Program-made: the position numbers and the translations under genes
Part shown: one piece after another, positions 25,739 to 39,640 of the stretch
Position numbering within the stretch: position 1 is the first letter of the stretch
Layout of the letters: the number at the start of each line of letters is the position of its first letter
Assembly (NCBI GenBank): GCA_029204225.1
Contig: CM055113.1
Span: 22,889,605 to 22,953,604, forward strand
From: Diphasiastrum complanatum
Lineage: Eukaryota > Streptophyta > Lycopodiopsida > Lycopodiales > Lycopodiaceae
Length of the DNA stretch: 64,000 bases
Reading direction: 5' to 3'
Notes under the pieces: model-generated
Seen by the model: only the letters and a program-made list of their open reading frames with translations
What the model was told of the DNA's origin: nothing
Databases searched by the model: none

Positions 25739-27115
25739 GATGACGGGCAGCTGGGTTTGAGGGTCCTAGAGTCGACTGGGACTCGAAGAAAAACTTAAAT
25801 AGTCTTGCTAATTAGGTAGCTGTGACAGTTCGCACCTCTTGCAAAGTCACTAGCGTATGTTATCAGAATAGTAATTTATGGTATCAAATTATTTTCTACT
25901 GATTTTCAATTGAAGCGTTGCATGGTAACAGTGTCTTGATATTATCATATAATATTTTTCATTATTATGTATTCAAATTATTGATAGACTAATTTCAAGA
26001 TGGATTCGTATTTTTAACAATTCTTAAGATGTAGCAAACTTATGATGTGAAAATAGCAAGTAGAGTTGAAAAGGGAGTGTGAAAAATTGTCAACTTATTG
26101 CTTGGCTATATTGGCCATTCTGGAGGCCAAATTTGTGAATAAAATTGACATGGTTTTTTCACACATGTGAATCCATATTATAATATTATTTTTAGATGGC
26201 TCCAAGTACCTTTGGTCATTAAGATACACAAATGGCCTTTAATGTAATTTGTCCATTTGGACCGAAATTCGTAGGTTAGAATTCATATTTTTATTTGAGG
26301 ACTATATGACTCTAGAGAGGGTAGAGAGAGTCATCGTTCACACCTACAAATAGGCTAAAAGGTGTGGAGAAAGTGAAGCCTTTGTCCATATTTGGTTTGG
26401 ACAAATTTTGGAGAAATACTATCATCTCATTTTGGCATTCTTCTACATTTGTGTAAAGATTATGTTGTGTGCTTGATGTATGTGCATATAGGTGATCAAT
26501 AGACACAAGAAAGAGGCTATTCTTGAGTGGTGAGTAGAGAGCAAATCAAAATTGTGAACTTAAAGGCTGCAACTTACAATTTGACTAAAAAAAAAGTAAC
26601 AACGGAGTGTCATGTTCATAAAGCTCTGACCTTGGATTTATAGCTCGTAAGGGGCTCAGAGGACCTATCTAGACCAGTAAACTAGTTATGATTATGAGGG
26701 TTGGGGCCCTCATGACATTTAATCATAATTAGTGGTTAGAGGCCTAAAACTCATGATGGTGCATTTTCATGGTGCTACTAGTGACTCATAGAGGGTGTGG
26801 TTGATGTGGCTCAGTTAGTCTGCTGAGGCGTCCCAGTGAGGTGTCACAATTCACTCCAGTCCAAGGAGAAGCCTTGGAGGGTTTAATTATACACATAGGC
26901 TTTCACATGGAGCATGCTTGATTGTGAGATTGTAGCTACATGTTGTTGGATTGATACCTCTCCCACGTATTGAGGAATTTCTAGTTAGTCCATAGCTCAG
27001 AGGGCTAGATCTAATCCATCTAGGCTTGGTTGGGTTGGATTTGACCACCATTTATTTCTTTGGTTTCTCTTGTTTCAACATCCTAGGCCTTGATCTTTAA
27101 AGAAGGATTTGATAG
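25738..27115. other. No gene seen; right part may be an LTR
   Basis: No recognisable coding sequence. The last few hundred bases before the primer-binding site at 27116 are the position expected for a 5-prime LTR, but I cannot define its ends. Confidence 0.4.
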
Positions 27116-27127
27116 TGGTATCAGAGC
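27116..27127 (+). other. Retrotransposon primer-binding site (initiator Met-tRNA)
   Basis: TGGTATCAGAGC is the primer-binding site used by many plant LTR retrotransposons. A short frame starting ATGGAGGAG at 27177 follows and stops after about 46 codons, so only a relic of the leader and start of gag seems left. Confidence 0.5.
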
Positions 27128-28630
27128 AAGGCTAGGAGTATAGCTGATTTGAAAGCTCACAAGAAAAGACCAATAAATGGAGGAGTTTCCAACTGTTGAA
27201 GTTCTATCATTCTTGGGACAGGTGCAAAAGCTAGAACATCCAGATTTTTCAATTCTTTCGATTTTCCAAGGAGGCTTTTGTTGCAAGGTTAATGCACTAC
27301 CAAGATTTGCAACAAGTTGAAAAAGGAAATTTAGAAATTGGATTCTATTTTTACCATGATTTTTAGCACAATTTTATGTTAAAAGCTTTTGAAAAAAACA
27401 ATTGGCTTCAATTCAAGACAAGCAGTTTGTCAGTCAAATATGATCCAAAATGTTAGATCTTGGGCAAGAATGATTGCACCTAATTACAAAATGCTTCTAT
27501 GTTAGACAAATTCATTTACTAGCTTGCTAGTTTGATCAAAATCACTTATTAAAAGAAAATAGAATCGAAACTTATAAACTACTCAGATATGATACTAAGG
27601 CTCTGTTTACAATCCATACAATAGCAAGCATTTAAAATCAAGGCTTAGATTTGGATCACCTCTCCATCTTGCCTCGAATGAGTGAGATCTTAGAATTTCT
27701 TCTAGCATAAGAAATGGAAGAACAGAGAAGAAGACCACGCCATGAACATCTTTAACAATCTACACAAAGAATATGGTAAAAGAGAAGAGTTAGATAAGGA
27801 ATCATTCAAATTCCTCCTTCATGACTCACTTGTTGGCATCTAATAAAAGATTTGATGAATAACAAAAAACATGCAACCGTTGAACCCCCCCGGGTTGTGA
27901 GAACCAAGCAATTCTCTAAAGATTTGTCGAATAACAAAAAGCATGCAACCTTCAACCGTGACCTATGAGAACCAAACAATAATCTTTGCTGCCATATCAG
28001 TGGAGGAAGCATGTTAAAAAAAAAAAACGTGTTTCTTATGTTAGATGAAGCCCCTTGCCCATGGCTTTACCCTATACAAAACAACATAGGGCAATATACA
28101 ACTATTTTGCAACAAAACTAATGCATTTCGTGCATTGCAATTGAGCATGACAAAAAGACGTGGTCATCTACCATTTTCATTTGTCCATGATGCCATTTTA
28201 TCTCTATTTTGCAGTTTTAAGGGCCTTGCAATGAAGAAAACATAAAAGTAAAAGCATGATTAACGTAGAACCATGAATTGCCATTAACGCAATGGAAAAT
28301 CAACGAGTGCCAACCCATTCCATAAGATGTCACATTTCAACACACAATCCTATGACTCTCTGAAGATTTGAAAGATAAGTGCTTTTTGTAGCCAACTTTA
28401 GCGACCCACCCGGTCCCCCTCACCCACCCACATAGAGAGCTCCAACACATATATCAAAAACAAATATTAGGATAAATTTGTACACCCATGTGGCAGCCAA
28501 TAATGAATATAAGCAAAATAAAGTTTTCCATTTGGTGCACACAAGATACTTAAAAATCATTAATATATAAGGAAAAGCATGAACACCTTGGGCGCTACCC
28601 CATTTGGAGCCCAACCAATTCGATGCCTGA
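27128..28630. other. No gene seen apart from retroelement leader remnant
   Basis: After the short frame at 27177-27318 I see only noncoding AT-rich DNA, one tandem duplication, and the start of the GC-richer upstream region of the ubiquitin-conjugating enzyme gene. Confidence 0.45.
27846..27990. repeat. 72-bp tandem duplication
   Basis: AAAGATTTG(A/T)(T/C)GAATAACAAAAA starts at 27846 and 27918; both units contain CATGCAACC and GAGAACCAA. Confidence 0.8.
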
Positions 28631-28860
28631 CACGTGTCATAGTGGACACGTGCAAACCACTCTATGGTAAATCTCTAGCACGTGGCATAATCTGATGTGT
28701 CCTGGTGGTGGGATTAAAATCATAGCGTGTCGAGCCTACGCTCTTAGTGGCAGATATGGGATGGTGGCGCCACCGTTGGATATTGTTACAGAGTTCAGAT
28801 CTTGCCACGGGGTAAAAATCTAACGATTTAGAATAGTCCACGTGGTGAGATTGCGACGTG
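28631..28860 (+). promoter_or_regulatory. ACGTG motif cluster (G-box/ABRE-like) upstream of the E2 gene
   Basis: CACGTG occurs at 28631, 28647, 28679 and 28839, and GACGTGGC at 28855, five ACGTG cores in about 230 bases, 240-470 bases upstream of the ATG. Such motifs bind bZIP and bHLH factors in plants (light, abscisic-acid or stress control). A pyrimidine-rich stretch at about 28957-28990 precedes the coding start and may mark the core promoter or 5-prime UTR. No clear TATA box was seen. Confidence 0.55.
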
Positions 28861-29095
28861 GCAAGAATCCAAGTGGGGGGGCCAGCTCTCCTTGCCTTCG
28901 TGCTTACGCTTCTGCAATATCCAATCGCCCCCAAAAGGGACTGTCAGTCTGTGTCAGCTCTCTCTTTCTTTTCTTCTCTCTGTTTTCTGTGTCTGATTCT
29001 TTGCTCTCGTAGTTTCTTGTATTGGCGCTGGATCTGCTGAAGCGCAAGCAAAATCAGGAGGAAAAGCATCTCAGGAGGGAGCGAGGGCACCAGCT

Positions 29096-32000
29096 ATGAG
29101 CACATCCGCCCCTCAGAAGGTCTTGCATCTCCTTTCCAATCCTTATTTTCATGTCAAACCACCAAACCCTTGTCTCAATCCATCTTCATTGCAAATCCTA
29201 ACTATTTTGAATTCGTCTATGTTCTATTCCCTTTTCTGAGATATAACCCTTAGACTTCCCTTATCTTGCATTTTGAGTAAAAGTAATGGAGTGAATGAGT
29301 GATGCGTATTGATTAGGTTAGGGTAGGGTCTTGATCAGGTGTGATGTCTGTTGGTGGTGTTTTGCAGACTTTGAGTAAAATTGCTGCACATCGTCTTCAG
29401 AAAGAGCTTTCCGAGTGGCAAGTCAATCCTCCTGTTGGATTTAAGCACAAAGTTACGGATAATTTGCAAAAGTAACTGCTACACGCCCTCGAATTTGCAC
29501 TATGCTTTTGAAGTTGCTAGTACATGTGCAATTGCCTGATTTCATTTTATCATTTCTGAAGTTTTTCCGCTGTCAAACGGCAGATGGATCATAGAAGTAA
29601 CCGGAGCCCCTGCAACTTTGTACGCAAATGAGCAATATCAGTTGCAAGTAGATTTCCCAGAGCACTATCCTATGGAAGCTCCTCAGGTCTGTTTTTTCTT
29701 AAGCTCTATTCTTGTATCCAGTTATCCTTCGCTGTTATGGGGTTCTCGCGAAGGATGAAAATCTGTTCTTAATATGTATTTCCTATCAAAGAGAGAGCAT
29801 TTCAATCTTGTCCTTTTGGCATCGTCCAGTTTTACTTGCGAGTTTGTACCAAAACCAGATTTGTGTTGTTTATTGTTCAATATAGCCAAGAAGTCAAGTG
29901 CCCCTTGTCCTTTTTCAGTGTTGGATATTACAGGGTTTTCATCGGGAATTTAGAATTTGTCCTGGAAGAATGACAAATCTTTTGATAGCTCTTTTCCCTG
30001 GCATTTCTTGCAGGTCATCTTTATCCAGAATGCTCCGTTGCATCCTCACATTTACAGCAATGGGCACATCTGTTTAGGTTTTTAACTTCTTGCTTTTCAC
30101 ATTTTTCAGTTATGATGTAGGTTGCCAGACATTTATAATTTATGCAGAATTTTTTTTTACTTCAAGGGTTGATGCTTGGTACTTTTGAGCTTGTTTGTTG
30201 AAGCACTTGCTATTACTGGAGACTGAAGGAGGGAGAGAGTAAACCTTAGATCAACCGCGATGTGATTTTGACGTAATTTATGGTTTGAAGCAGCTTTTTA
30301 AGTCTGATTTAGTTCAAGTCCATGCATGCACTTGATATGCATGATGGGTGTATCTTGTCAGACACACCAATACATGTCTCTTAAGGACCAGAATGGTAGT
30401 AGTTTCTTTCTGGTGTTGGATCTAAGCAGTCCCTTGATCGTAATTATTATCAATTAGTTCAATCTCCCAACGTTGCCAAGCTTTCAGCCTATGGTGCTTC
30501 TTTGATTTGTCAAAGCATCATGCAGTTCATTGAATTTTTCTGATACTTATTCTTTACAAAGAGTTATAGGCTTACAGACATTATAATATCAGGGCATGTG
30601 ATCTCATCAATTATTTGGGCCTCATTGATCATTTGCAGTTATATGCATTCTAGTACCTTGTAAAGCAGGCCGCCTTGCTGTATTTGCCAAGGTGATGCCA
30701 ACGAAAATAGGGTAGCTTTCCTCAAATGCCTCAGGAACAATATGAGCTGATTTCTTCTGTTTTACATTTGATTTTGAGTGTTTCTGTAGGAAATGTTTAA
30801 CAGTGTTCCTCTGCAGGACATGCCGGTATTCTGTTGAATGTATGCTATTCTTAGTAGAGATTGTTACGTGATCATCATTTTACTGCTGTTTTGTACATGT
30901 GATGCTTATTTGCGATTATATTCAAAGCTAAAATGCCCTACACTTTCTTGTTAGTAAAGTTTGCTGGCACCCGACTTGTACTGACTATGTAGTTGATGTC
31001 TTGTTGATTATGCCTATTTTTAGCTTGCAAATACTTGTTTTTCACGTCTATATTATATTCAAATCCTTAGAATTTTTATTAGTTAGCATTGTTCAGCACT
31101 AATTGTTACAACATTTTTAACTATTGAAGCCTTGGGATGCATAGCTAATCATAATGTTTGACAGATATTCTCTATGATTCCTGGTCTCCAGCTATGACCG
31201 TCAGCTCCATCTGCATAAGCATCCTCTCAATGCTGTCAAGTTCAACTGTTAAGGTGATTTTGAAGCTGTGCCATGGGCTCATAGATACTCCCCTTTTTTT
31301 TGAATGCATTTTGCTTCTCTAATAATTTGCCATTCTTCTTTTTCGTATTAGAGAATAAACATTCAGTAACATTTCAAATAAGGAAGCACTGATTTACTTC
31401 TTCGCTATGATAACTTTTGACACTAATGGTATGTGTTTTGCGATTCTGGAATCTATTTTTACATGCAAATTTGTGAGATCTTAAAGTGTTATCAAATACT
31501 ACTAGGTTTCTTGATCCCTATCTTAATTGCCTGCAATTTTGCCAGTGTTTTAAGTCTTTTTTGTGTAGTTAATAATTGTTCCTGCAAAGCATAAATTTCA
31601 CAGTAAATTATGTTTACACAATGAATGTTTGATCAAATGTTGTCGTGAATGAAGGCTAGAAATTATCAATTTGAATGAGGTGAAAGCTTAAGAAATTGGT
31701 GATTTGGCTATAATACTAGAAGCAGCTTTACTAGTCAATTTGTAGCTTGCTAGTTGCCATAAATAGCCATATGACCTTCAAAGAGAAATTTGAGTGTTTT
31801 CTGGAAAAAAACAAAACTTAAGGTGCGTGGTACTTTGTACAAACTTATTTGATTTGAGCGAAACAACAGCTGCATGGAGGGTGGAGGCATAGATAGTTCT
31901 GGAGTTCATGGGCTTCGAGGTCTCGAGCCAAAAAAGGCATGCAAGAGTTTTGTAGGTAGGGGCAGCTAGAAATTATTAATTTGAATGAGGTGAAACCTTG

Positions 32001-33326
32001 AGGAGATGGGATATTGGTAATTTTGTTAATACTAGAAGCAGCCTTACCAATCATTTTGTAGCTTTCAGCCGCCATAAACAGCTAGACAAGCTTTCAGAGA
32101 GAATTTACTGCATTTCAGAGAAAGAGCAGTTGCACAGAGGGCTTTGTTGGGCGTATTGACTATGGTAATTTCAAGGAAAATAAAGCTCAGAATCAAAAGG
32201 TGTGAAGCTCATCAAGATGGAATCGTTGATCGATGATATGTTTGCTGAAGAAATGACAAGAGACTTAAGAGGTTTTCTTTCAAAGGATTTGAACCAAGGC
32301 TTCAAAGATATTGGAAAAAAAGTATATCGCTAAAAATGAATTGTTGTGAATCAAGAAGATGAATTGTATTGATGTTGTTTTTGTTAAAGAGCAAAAATAT
32401 GTTTGCATGTAAAAGTGATGTTGAAATATTCTAGTAAAGTCAGATAAAGAATTTATGAGATGATGATTGTGTTTTGGATGGGAGTGAAGTTGTTCATTTA
32501 TCAAAAAGTGAAAGCGCTGTTCAGATATTAGAGTGTGGAGCAAGTAGAATCCCTATTGGAGCTTGATTACGAATACTTGTGTGAAGCATATTTGAGTGAT
32601 GACTGCATAAAACATGCAGTGGTTTCTGATGTGTGTATAAAAGAGCATTTATTTTTGGGTAAAATGATTGCAGTGAGTGTATTTGAAAAGTTTTTGGCAA
32701 ATGTGGTACCTTTTAGACAGTACAAGGGTGACTTGTGCTTTTAGTGTGAATGACGTCCAAGAGTTTGGTATTTCACTTTAGATGGATGCATATGAGTCAT
32801 GTGCTACATCTCGTGAGATAACTCTAAACGTTTAGGCCACCTCACGAATTTTGTTGATTACGTTCCATGGTTCATAGTAACTTGGTGATAGTTTCTTACA
32901 CTTACCAATGTGCATTATCTTTGACTTGGAAGGCACTCAGAAAAATCAAGTCACTCATTTCCAATTCTCGATAGATATAATTCTTGCGAGTATAAGCCTC
33001 AAAGTTGCATCTGAGTTAGAACACGTAGTGGTGCTTGGTACGTTATGAGGGATACTTGTTAATTGGACACATAGGTGGATAACCATAAGTCAACTTGAAT
33101 TTACTCGTTCCAGTGGACACATATCTCTCGTCATTATATGTGAAAGGGAAGTACTTCATCCAGTCGGTTTGTGCCTCATTGACAACATGTCCTTCAAAAT
33201 TTGGTTAATCCTCTTTGTCTGCCTATTTGTTTGTGGGTGTTCGCTGCTACTCATTCTCAATTCTGTTCCTAGACAATAGAACATTGTAGAACAAAAAGTT
33301 CCTGTGAACCTAGGGGTCCCCATCTG

Positions 33327-33359
<33 letters not shown>

Positions 33360-36300
33360 CATAGTACCTCGTGGTACCGCTGGTATGGTACCGCCGGTAC
33401 CATATCAGTGGTACCGCCGGTACGGTACCGCCCTGGGATCCGCGGTACCAGGGCGGTACCATTTTTAATATTTTTTTTTATTTTTTAATATATTTTTAAT
33501 AATTTTTTTTTGCATATTAACTACCAAAAAAGGACAAAAAAAAGATATAAAAGGGGGTTCTGGGTGTAAAAAAAGAGGGTACAGTACATGATGCAGGGGA
33601 CTGTTGCAGTGGCACATGGGCACTGCGAGTGAGCAGACCGAGGGGCCAATGGGAGACCAACACAGGGGGGTAGCATCACATGGGGGCAAGTACAGAGGCA
33701 CATGGGCATTGTGGGTGAGCAGACCATGGGCCCAATGGGAGACCAACACAGGGGGGAGCATCACATGGGGGCGGGTACGGAGGCACATGGAGGGATGATG
33801 GGGATCCACATGGCTGATCAGGCTGTGGGGATAAATAGGCACTCACAATGCCATTGTGGTCGGCATTTTCAGAGGCTGTGAGAGGGCTAGTGATAGACAG
33901 TGAGAGAGCAAGCGAGAGCCGGTGACAGGCTGTGAGAGGCTGTTTGAGAGCCAGGGTGCTGTGAGAGGGTGTTCAAGGATCAGGGTGCTGTGAGGAGAAG
34001 GTCGATCGAGATGGCTGAGCGAATACCACCGAAGCCCGAGGGCGAAGCCAGGAGAAAGCTTGAGGAAGATATCCGAAGGCACAACGAGAGGCATCGGAAG
34101 CAAGAGGCAGATATCCGAGAGATGCTGCGACAGACTCGACAGAGAAATCCGGAACCGGAGCCACCCGCCCCCGCTGTGGATCCTGTCCCCGCTGTCGAGC
34201 TGGATCTGGATGAGCAGATCGGAATGAATTTCACACGACGGCAGCTCATCATGGTCAGGGAAAGGGCGGCCAGACGTCGGGCTAACCAGGAGGCAGCTCG
34301 GGCTAACCGGGAGGCAGAGCAAGAGCGACAAAACAATGCACCAGACGAGGGCGAGGAGTCGGTGGAGGATCAGTGAGGGATGTTTAGAATAGATGAGGTC
34401 CACCCGTATGTGGCGGACTGTTGCTATGTAGTTTTCGGCAGTTTATGGTGCAGCAAATAACTAGATGGCTGCTTAAAAAAATGACAGTATATGTGATGTT
34501 ATCCTGATACAACGGTTGAATATATACATAGTTGTTTTTTGTGCAACGCGAGCCTGGTCATGTAAGATGCAATGTTTGTAATTTTTTTAAATGCAGATGT
34601 ATTACATGTGTTTATTCAATGTCGTTTGGGGTGTAGGGGTGATTGCTGTGCTCATGATGTAGGTGCATCTATGTGAAGCTAGCATTCACTTCAAACGAAA
34701 TTAAATGAAAATAGGATTCACACACGCACATAGAATTCTTCAACATAAAATAAAGCATCACATGTACAGAGCGACATACGCACAATGTGCAGCAAATAAT
34801 GTAGGCCAAACACTGTATATAATGTGAAAAATCATCTGAGTACAATGGTAGACCGACTGCTAGAGACAAACTACTGAAACTAAAACAATAGAGCCACAAT
34901 CAATGCTCTGGCTCTGACTCAGACGAATGCTCTGGAGACAACTCAGGGCCCCGAGCTGACTCTCGCAGCCGATATCTCTGCCTGTCTGGAACTGGCATGG
35001 GCTGTGTATCCGAGGGGGAAGACTCGTCATCCTCATCCTCCCAATCAGCCTCCGCATCAGCCCCCAAGCAGGCCAAACCAACAACACCTGCTCCAACTGG
35101 CTGTGATACTGCACCTCTACCTGTACCTGGAGCCCTGCGTGGTCGTCCTCTCCTCCCTGGCAGTTTCTGTGCCTTGCCTTTCTTGTTCGGTGCACCCTTG
35201 GGCCTGCCTGGTCTCTTGCGGACAAGAGGAGCTGTCAATGCCTCGTCACCCCCATGCAAATCACCTGGCTGGCTAGGCTGGGCCCAAGCTGAGGCCGGCT
35301 GGGATAGGGAAGCAAAAGAGGGAACTCCCTGTGCAACTGAGCGAGGAGGATGAGCTCGTGGAGTGTGTGCCCGTGGGGCTGCTGCAGGTGGAGGAACTGG
35401 CTGTGCAGGAGGCGAGTACAGTGGCGATATGTACTGAAAGGGGCGCTGTGGTGGCCGGTACTGGTACATCCTGGGTGCTGCCAAAGGAGGAGGATGTGAC
35501 GTGGGTGCTGCCACTGGAGGAGACACTGTGGATGTGGGCGCTGCAAGAGAAAACCTGGGCACAGATGGTGGCCTGCCATGGAGACCTGGTGCTGCAGAAG
35601 TGGACGGCGATGGAGGGGATGCAGGCCTAAATGGCATCGGTGGCACTGGAGGAGCTGTGCGACGCACATACACCCTCTGAGGAGCTGGAGGAACTGTAGG
35701 CACCTCATGCGGCTGCTCTGGCTGGGACTCTGTGTGTGGCATGCTGGCAAGAGATGATGGGGGCGCCCTGACACTCGGCATCTGCTGGGCCTCTGAATCC
35801 AATGTGGCAACCAAGTCGGCCAGCTGGGCATCCGAATACAAATGCTCTGGGCTCTGGGACTCATCCTGTGCACCAGCCTCTAAATCATCCTGTGCACCGA
35901 CCTCTGAATCATCCTGTGCACCAACCCCTGAATCAACCCAAGCCTCATCCCGTGCCTCATCATGTGCACCCTGTAGACCTTGCATGGCCTCCCAATCTGT
36001 GCAATGAAAGTCATCAGGTGCCTCCTCTGGTGTGCTGTCGTAGTAACGGCCATGACTCTGTGCTGCATGCATCCAAACATCTGCGGGACCAGCATCTAAA
36101 CCACTCTGCCCTCTATCAAGAGCCTCCTCCATCATGTCGACATAGGTAGGTATGCCACTGCCCCCCCCTGTGTGCCCTGCCTGTCTGCCGGTATAACCTG
36201 TGCCATGTGTCCCACCTCTGCCACGTGATGCACCTGTGACCCCTGCCCGTGGCGTGTGCCCTGCACCTGTATAATCTGCCTCATCCCTCTCTGGTCTGGC

Positions 36301-39300
36301 AAACACAACCCGAATGGGCTCATCCTCATCATGCTCATCCTCTGACACTGGCTCATCTGCCTCATACAATGGGGGCTCTCTGTGCTCAAGCCCAAGCTCT
36401 CTCTCTCTCATCTCGGCAAGCTCCCTCTCTCTCTCTGCCATCAACTGTGTGCCCAGGTCATCTGCAGGCATGGGATGGGTGCTGTCCGTAGGCAAGTCAA
36501 CCTGGCGCTCCAAATCAGATATCTTCGTCTGCAAGGTTTAAAATTTGCATGTCAGAGAGACAACTTTATCAAGAAATGAAATCAACATACCAGGAGTCAA
36601 CCAACATGCTATGAAAGATTAGCTTATCACCTGCAATGCGCTCGTAATGGTCGGAAGCCTCCTGGCGAGACGTGCGTTGGTGCTACAGAACACCAACCGC
36701 TCCAACTGACTCACTGATAACCGGTTTCTTCTCCTCGTGTGAATGAGTGCCCATGTGCTCCAATTACGCTCACACACGGAGGCAGCACAGTCCTGTGGTG
36801 CATGCATTGAAATACTTCAGCACATTGTGGCAGAGGTGGAACTTCAACGAAACACAAAAATGGAGGATAAAATGAGATGCATACCTGAGAAAGGACACGC
36901 AGTGCAAGACGCTGTATAGATGGGTATGTGCTACCGAACATGGTCCACCAGGTAATGGGTAGCTGCCTCCTCTCTGGATCCTGGGCAGCCGGGTGGCCGA
37001 ATGTGCCCATGCCGAAACGAAATGCAGCGAGCTCCTCCATGAGCCTGATAGGATCCAAACCTATGTGTGGACCCACCCTGTGAATGTACTGAAGCCAATC
37101 GGCCTCGAGCTCCCTGTCTGCGATCTGTGTCGGAGAGAGGAAGAGGGGATGCAGCATGTGTGCAACGCTGTGGATACTCCTGTGGAAGTAGTTCCATCGC
37201 GTCTCCCATATGAACTTCAGCTCTGTCATCCTGCAGGTGAGGGGCATGTGGTTTAGGGCATTACGAAAAAGCTTAACATTGACAGAAAAACAAACTAGCA
37301 AGTACTGAAAAGATAAAGGTCAATTGCAACACTGTACCGCTTACCTCTCTGGCTGCAAGATGGGCAGCTGCAGAAACTGTCCAATCCGGTCCATGAGCTC
37401 ATACACCAGTCCAAGTGTCGACCCCTCGCTGTCAGCCATGCGGAGCACAATGTAGAGTGGTCGAAGCAGTCCTGACAATGTCTGTGCATCCCTCCAGAAC
37501 TGGTCTCCCCTCACCGTGGAAGAAAAGTGCTCCCCATCCTCAGTGTGCGGAAATGTACTGGCACCCCAAAGATCACTGGCAACCATCTGTAGAAGCTGGG
37601 CCCTGCACCTGATCAAACGGTCGATGACCACCAAGTCGAATGCAAAGCGCGTGGGGGCAGGCTTACGGAGGTCCAGATGGCTGAACACCCGGAACATGGC
37701 AAGAACACGCCTCTTTCTGGTGACAAAAGTCACCAGGAAGAGGGCCTCCCGGACGATGGCTCTAACCCAGGGAAGTGCTCCAATGTCCCCCATCAAAAGG
37801 TCTATGCCGTGGGCTGCACAGGGGGTATGAACAATATGAGGGAACTCGGCCTCTAGCAGTACACCCATCTGAATGCAGTTCGTGGCATTGTCCGTCACCA
37901 CCGTGACGACATGCTGTGGGCCTATGGCTAGGATGGAAGACCTGATGACATCAAACATGAACTCTGCAGATATGACTCTCCCCCCCCTGCTGCAATCCAC
38001 TGCCCTCAAAAACTGTGTGCCCATGCAGCTGGAGACCAGTATGTTGAGGATCGGCCTCCTCCTGACATCAGTCCAGCCATCGGACATGATGCTGCAACCG
38101 TAAGTGGCCCAGTGCCGACGCAGAGGCTCCATCTCTCTAGACAAGGACTCGACCCTATCCCTCAGCATGTGTGTGCGGACAACCTCTGAACTAGGGACTC
38201 TCCAGCTAGGGCTGACAGACTGTGCAAGGCGGAAGGCCCTTCTGAAGGGCTCAGAGTCGGTGATGGCAAAGGGCAGGTTCAGCTCGTAAACCAGACTGGC
38301 CACGGCCTGTGTGGCCTCTCTGTCCATGTGCGGCTGATGCGCGCCGCGAATGGTCTGCTGCACGAGGGCTCTCCCTGGTGGACGACGGGTGGTGGACCTC
38401 CAGCACGGTGCACCAACCGTGACGGGAATGGACGATGACGCGACAGGCTGGGCGCTGGTGGATGCATCGGCTGTAGACGTGGAATGGGGAGAGTGGGATG
38501 CACTGGCAGGGATGGGTGCAGCAGCATAGGTGGGGTGCACTGGTGGAGGGGCAACATCTGGCATGGGGTACGAAAACTGCTGGCTGAGGAGGTCATCCGG
38601 ATGGGAAGGGAAGGAAGAAGGGATCTCTTCCACATCCTCGAAGGCCCGCCCAGTACCATCCTGGGCCTGCTCGGGTGGCGGAGAGTCCATGAGAAAGTCG
38701 TAGACTGGTGGAGTGCGAGCAACGGTGGGTGGTGGTGGAACCGCAGTGGCAACTGTCGGACGCGATGGGACGGGATCCACCGGAATCTGAGCAGATGGGG
38801 GTGCATGAGGCAGAGCTGTCTGAGGGGCAAAGGGACCAGAGGAGGATGCACTCCCTCTCCTCGTGCGTGCCAGCCAAGCAGGCAGCAACTCTGGGTTAGT
38901 CACATAAGGAGCGGTGCAAAATCGGAGAACGCCCTCCGAAATGGTGTTCTCCCCTGCCACGAGCCGCGGCCCGTAGGTGTCCAATAGTCGCTGCCTGTCG
39001 GGGACGGTCATGCTGCCACAAGGGGCAGCATTCAAGGTGGCACCATTTTTGGCGCGTGCACCGAGCAGATGGCCTTTAAGGCGAGTGAGGGATGCAGCAA
39101 ACTCGACGAGACAGTATCGGCAGCGCACGATCTTCTGACCGGTCTTGTTGGCCTTGTCGGCAACCCGCCTGACAATGTCTACCTCGTCCCACAGACCGGA
39201 AAGGTCGGATTGCACCATTGCGATGGAGAAAACTAAGGACAAAACGCTGGAAAAAAAACAGCAGGGTACACTATGTGAGAGACGCTGAAAATGGGCGAAG

Positions 39301-39602
39301 GCAGGTTCTTGCAAATCAGATGCAAGGCAGGGCGGTCTGTGGGCGAAGGGCGACGCAAATCAGACGCAAGGCAAGGAAGACAGGGCAGCAAAACCAGTAG
39401 CGAAGGCAGGGCAACGATGGCTGGAAAAAAATTGGGAGAGAAGAAGCGAGGGGGGCGGGTAGATTAGGTTTAAAAAAATTTCAAAAAATATTAAATATTA
39501 ATTATATTAATATATTATGGTACCGCGGTACCATCATGGTACCGCGGTACCAGTACGGTCCCGCGGTACCGGGATCCGCGGTACCCAGTACCGCGGGACC
39601 TA

Positions 39603-39640
<38 letters not shown>

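Larger units (their letters stand above)
33360..39604 (-). mobile_element. Structurally intact hAT DNA transposon, 6245 bp
   Basis: Ends are CATAGTACCTCGTGG on the left and, read inverted, CATAGGTCCCGCGG on the right, similar terminal inverted repeats. The 8 bases on each side, ATATATAT, form a target duplication of hAT length, although inside a TA microsatellite this is not conclusive. Subterminal DNA at both ends is packed with GGTACC/GCGGTACC palindromes. Inside lie a four-exon transposase on the minus strand and a small gene on the + strand, convergent, with about 520 bases between their stops. The element sits in intron 5 of the E2 gene in the antisense direction. Everything needed in cis and in trans seems present, so recent activity is plausible. 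Confidence 0.85.

Noticed and set aside
33465-34403. Minus-strand frames opposite the small hAT gene and the minisatellite
   Set aside because: Low-complexity products, repeated because of the 85-bp minisatellite; the + strand frame has the better start context and composition.
34997-36541. Several + strand open frames opposite the hAT transposase last exon and similar ones at 37.4-39.0 kb
   Set aside because: GC-rich antisense shadows of the transposase exons; the spliced minus-strand gene explains the region.
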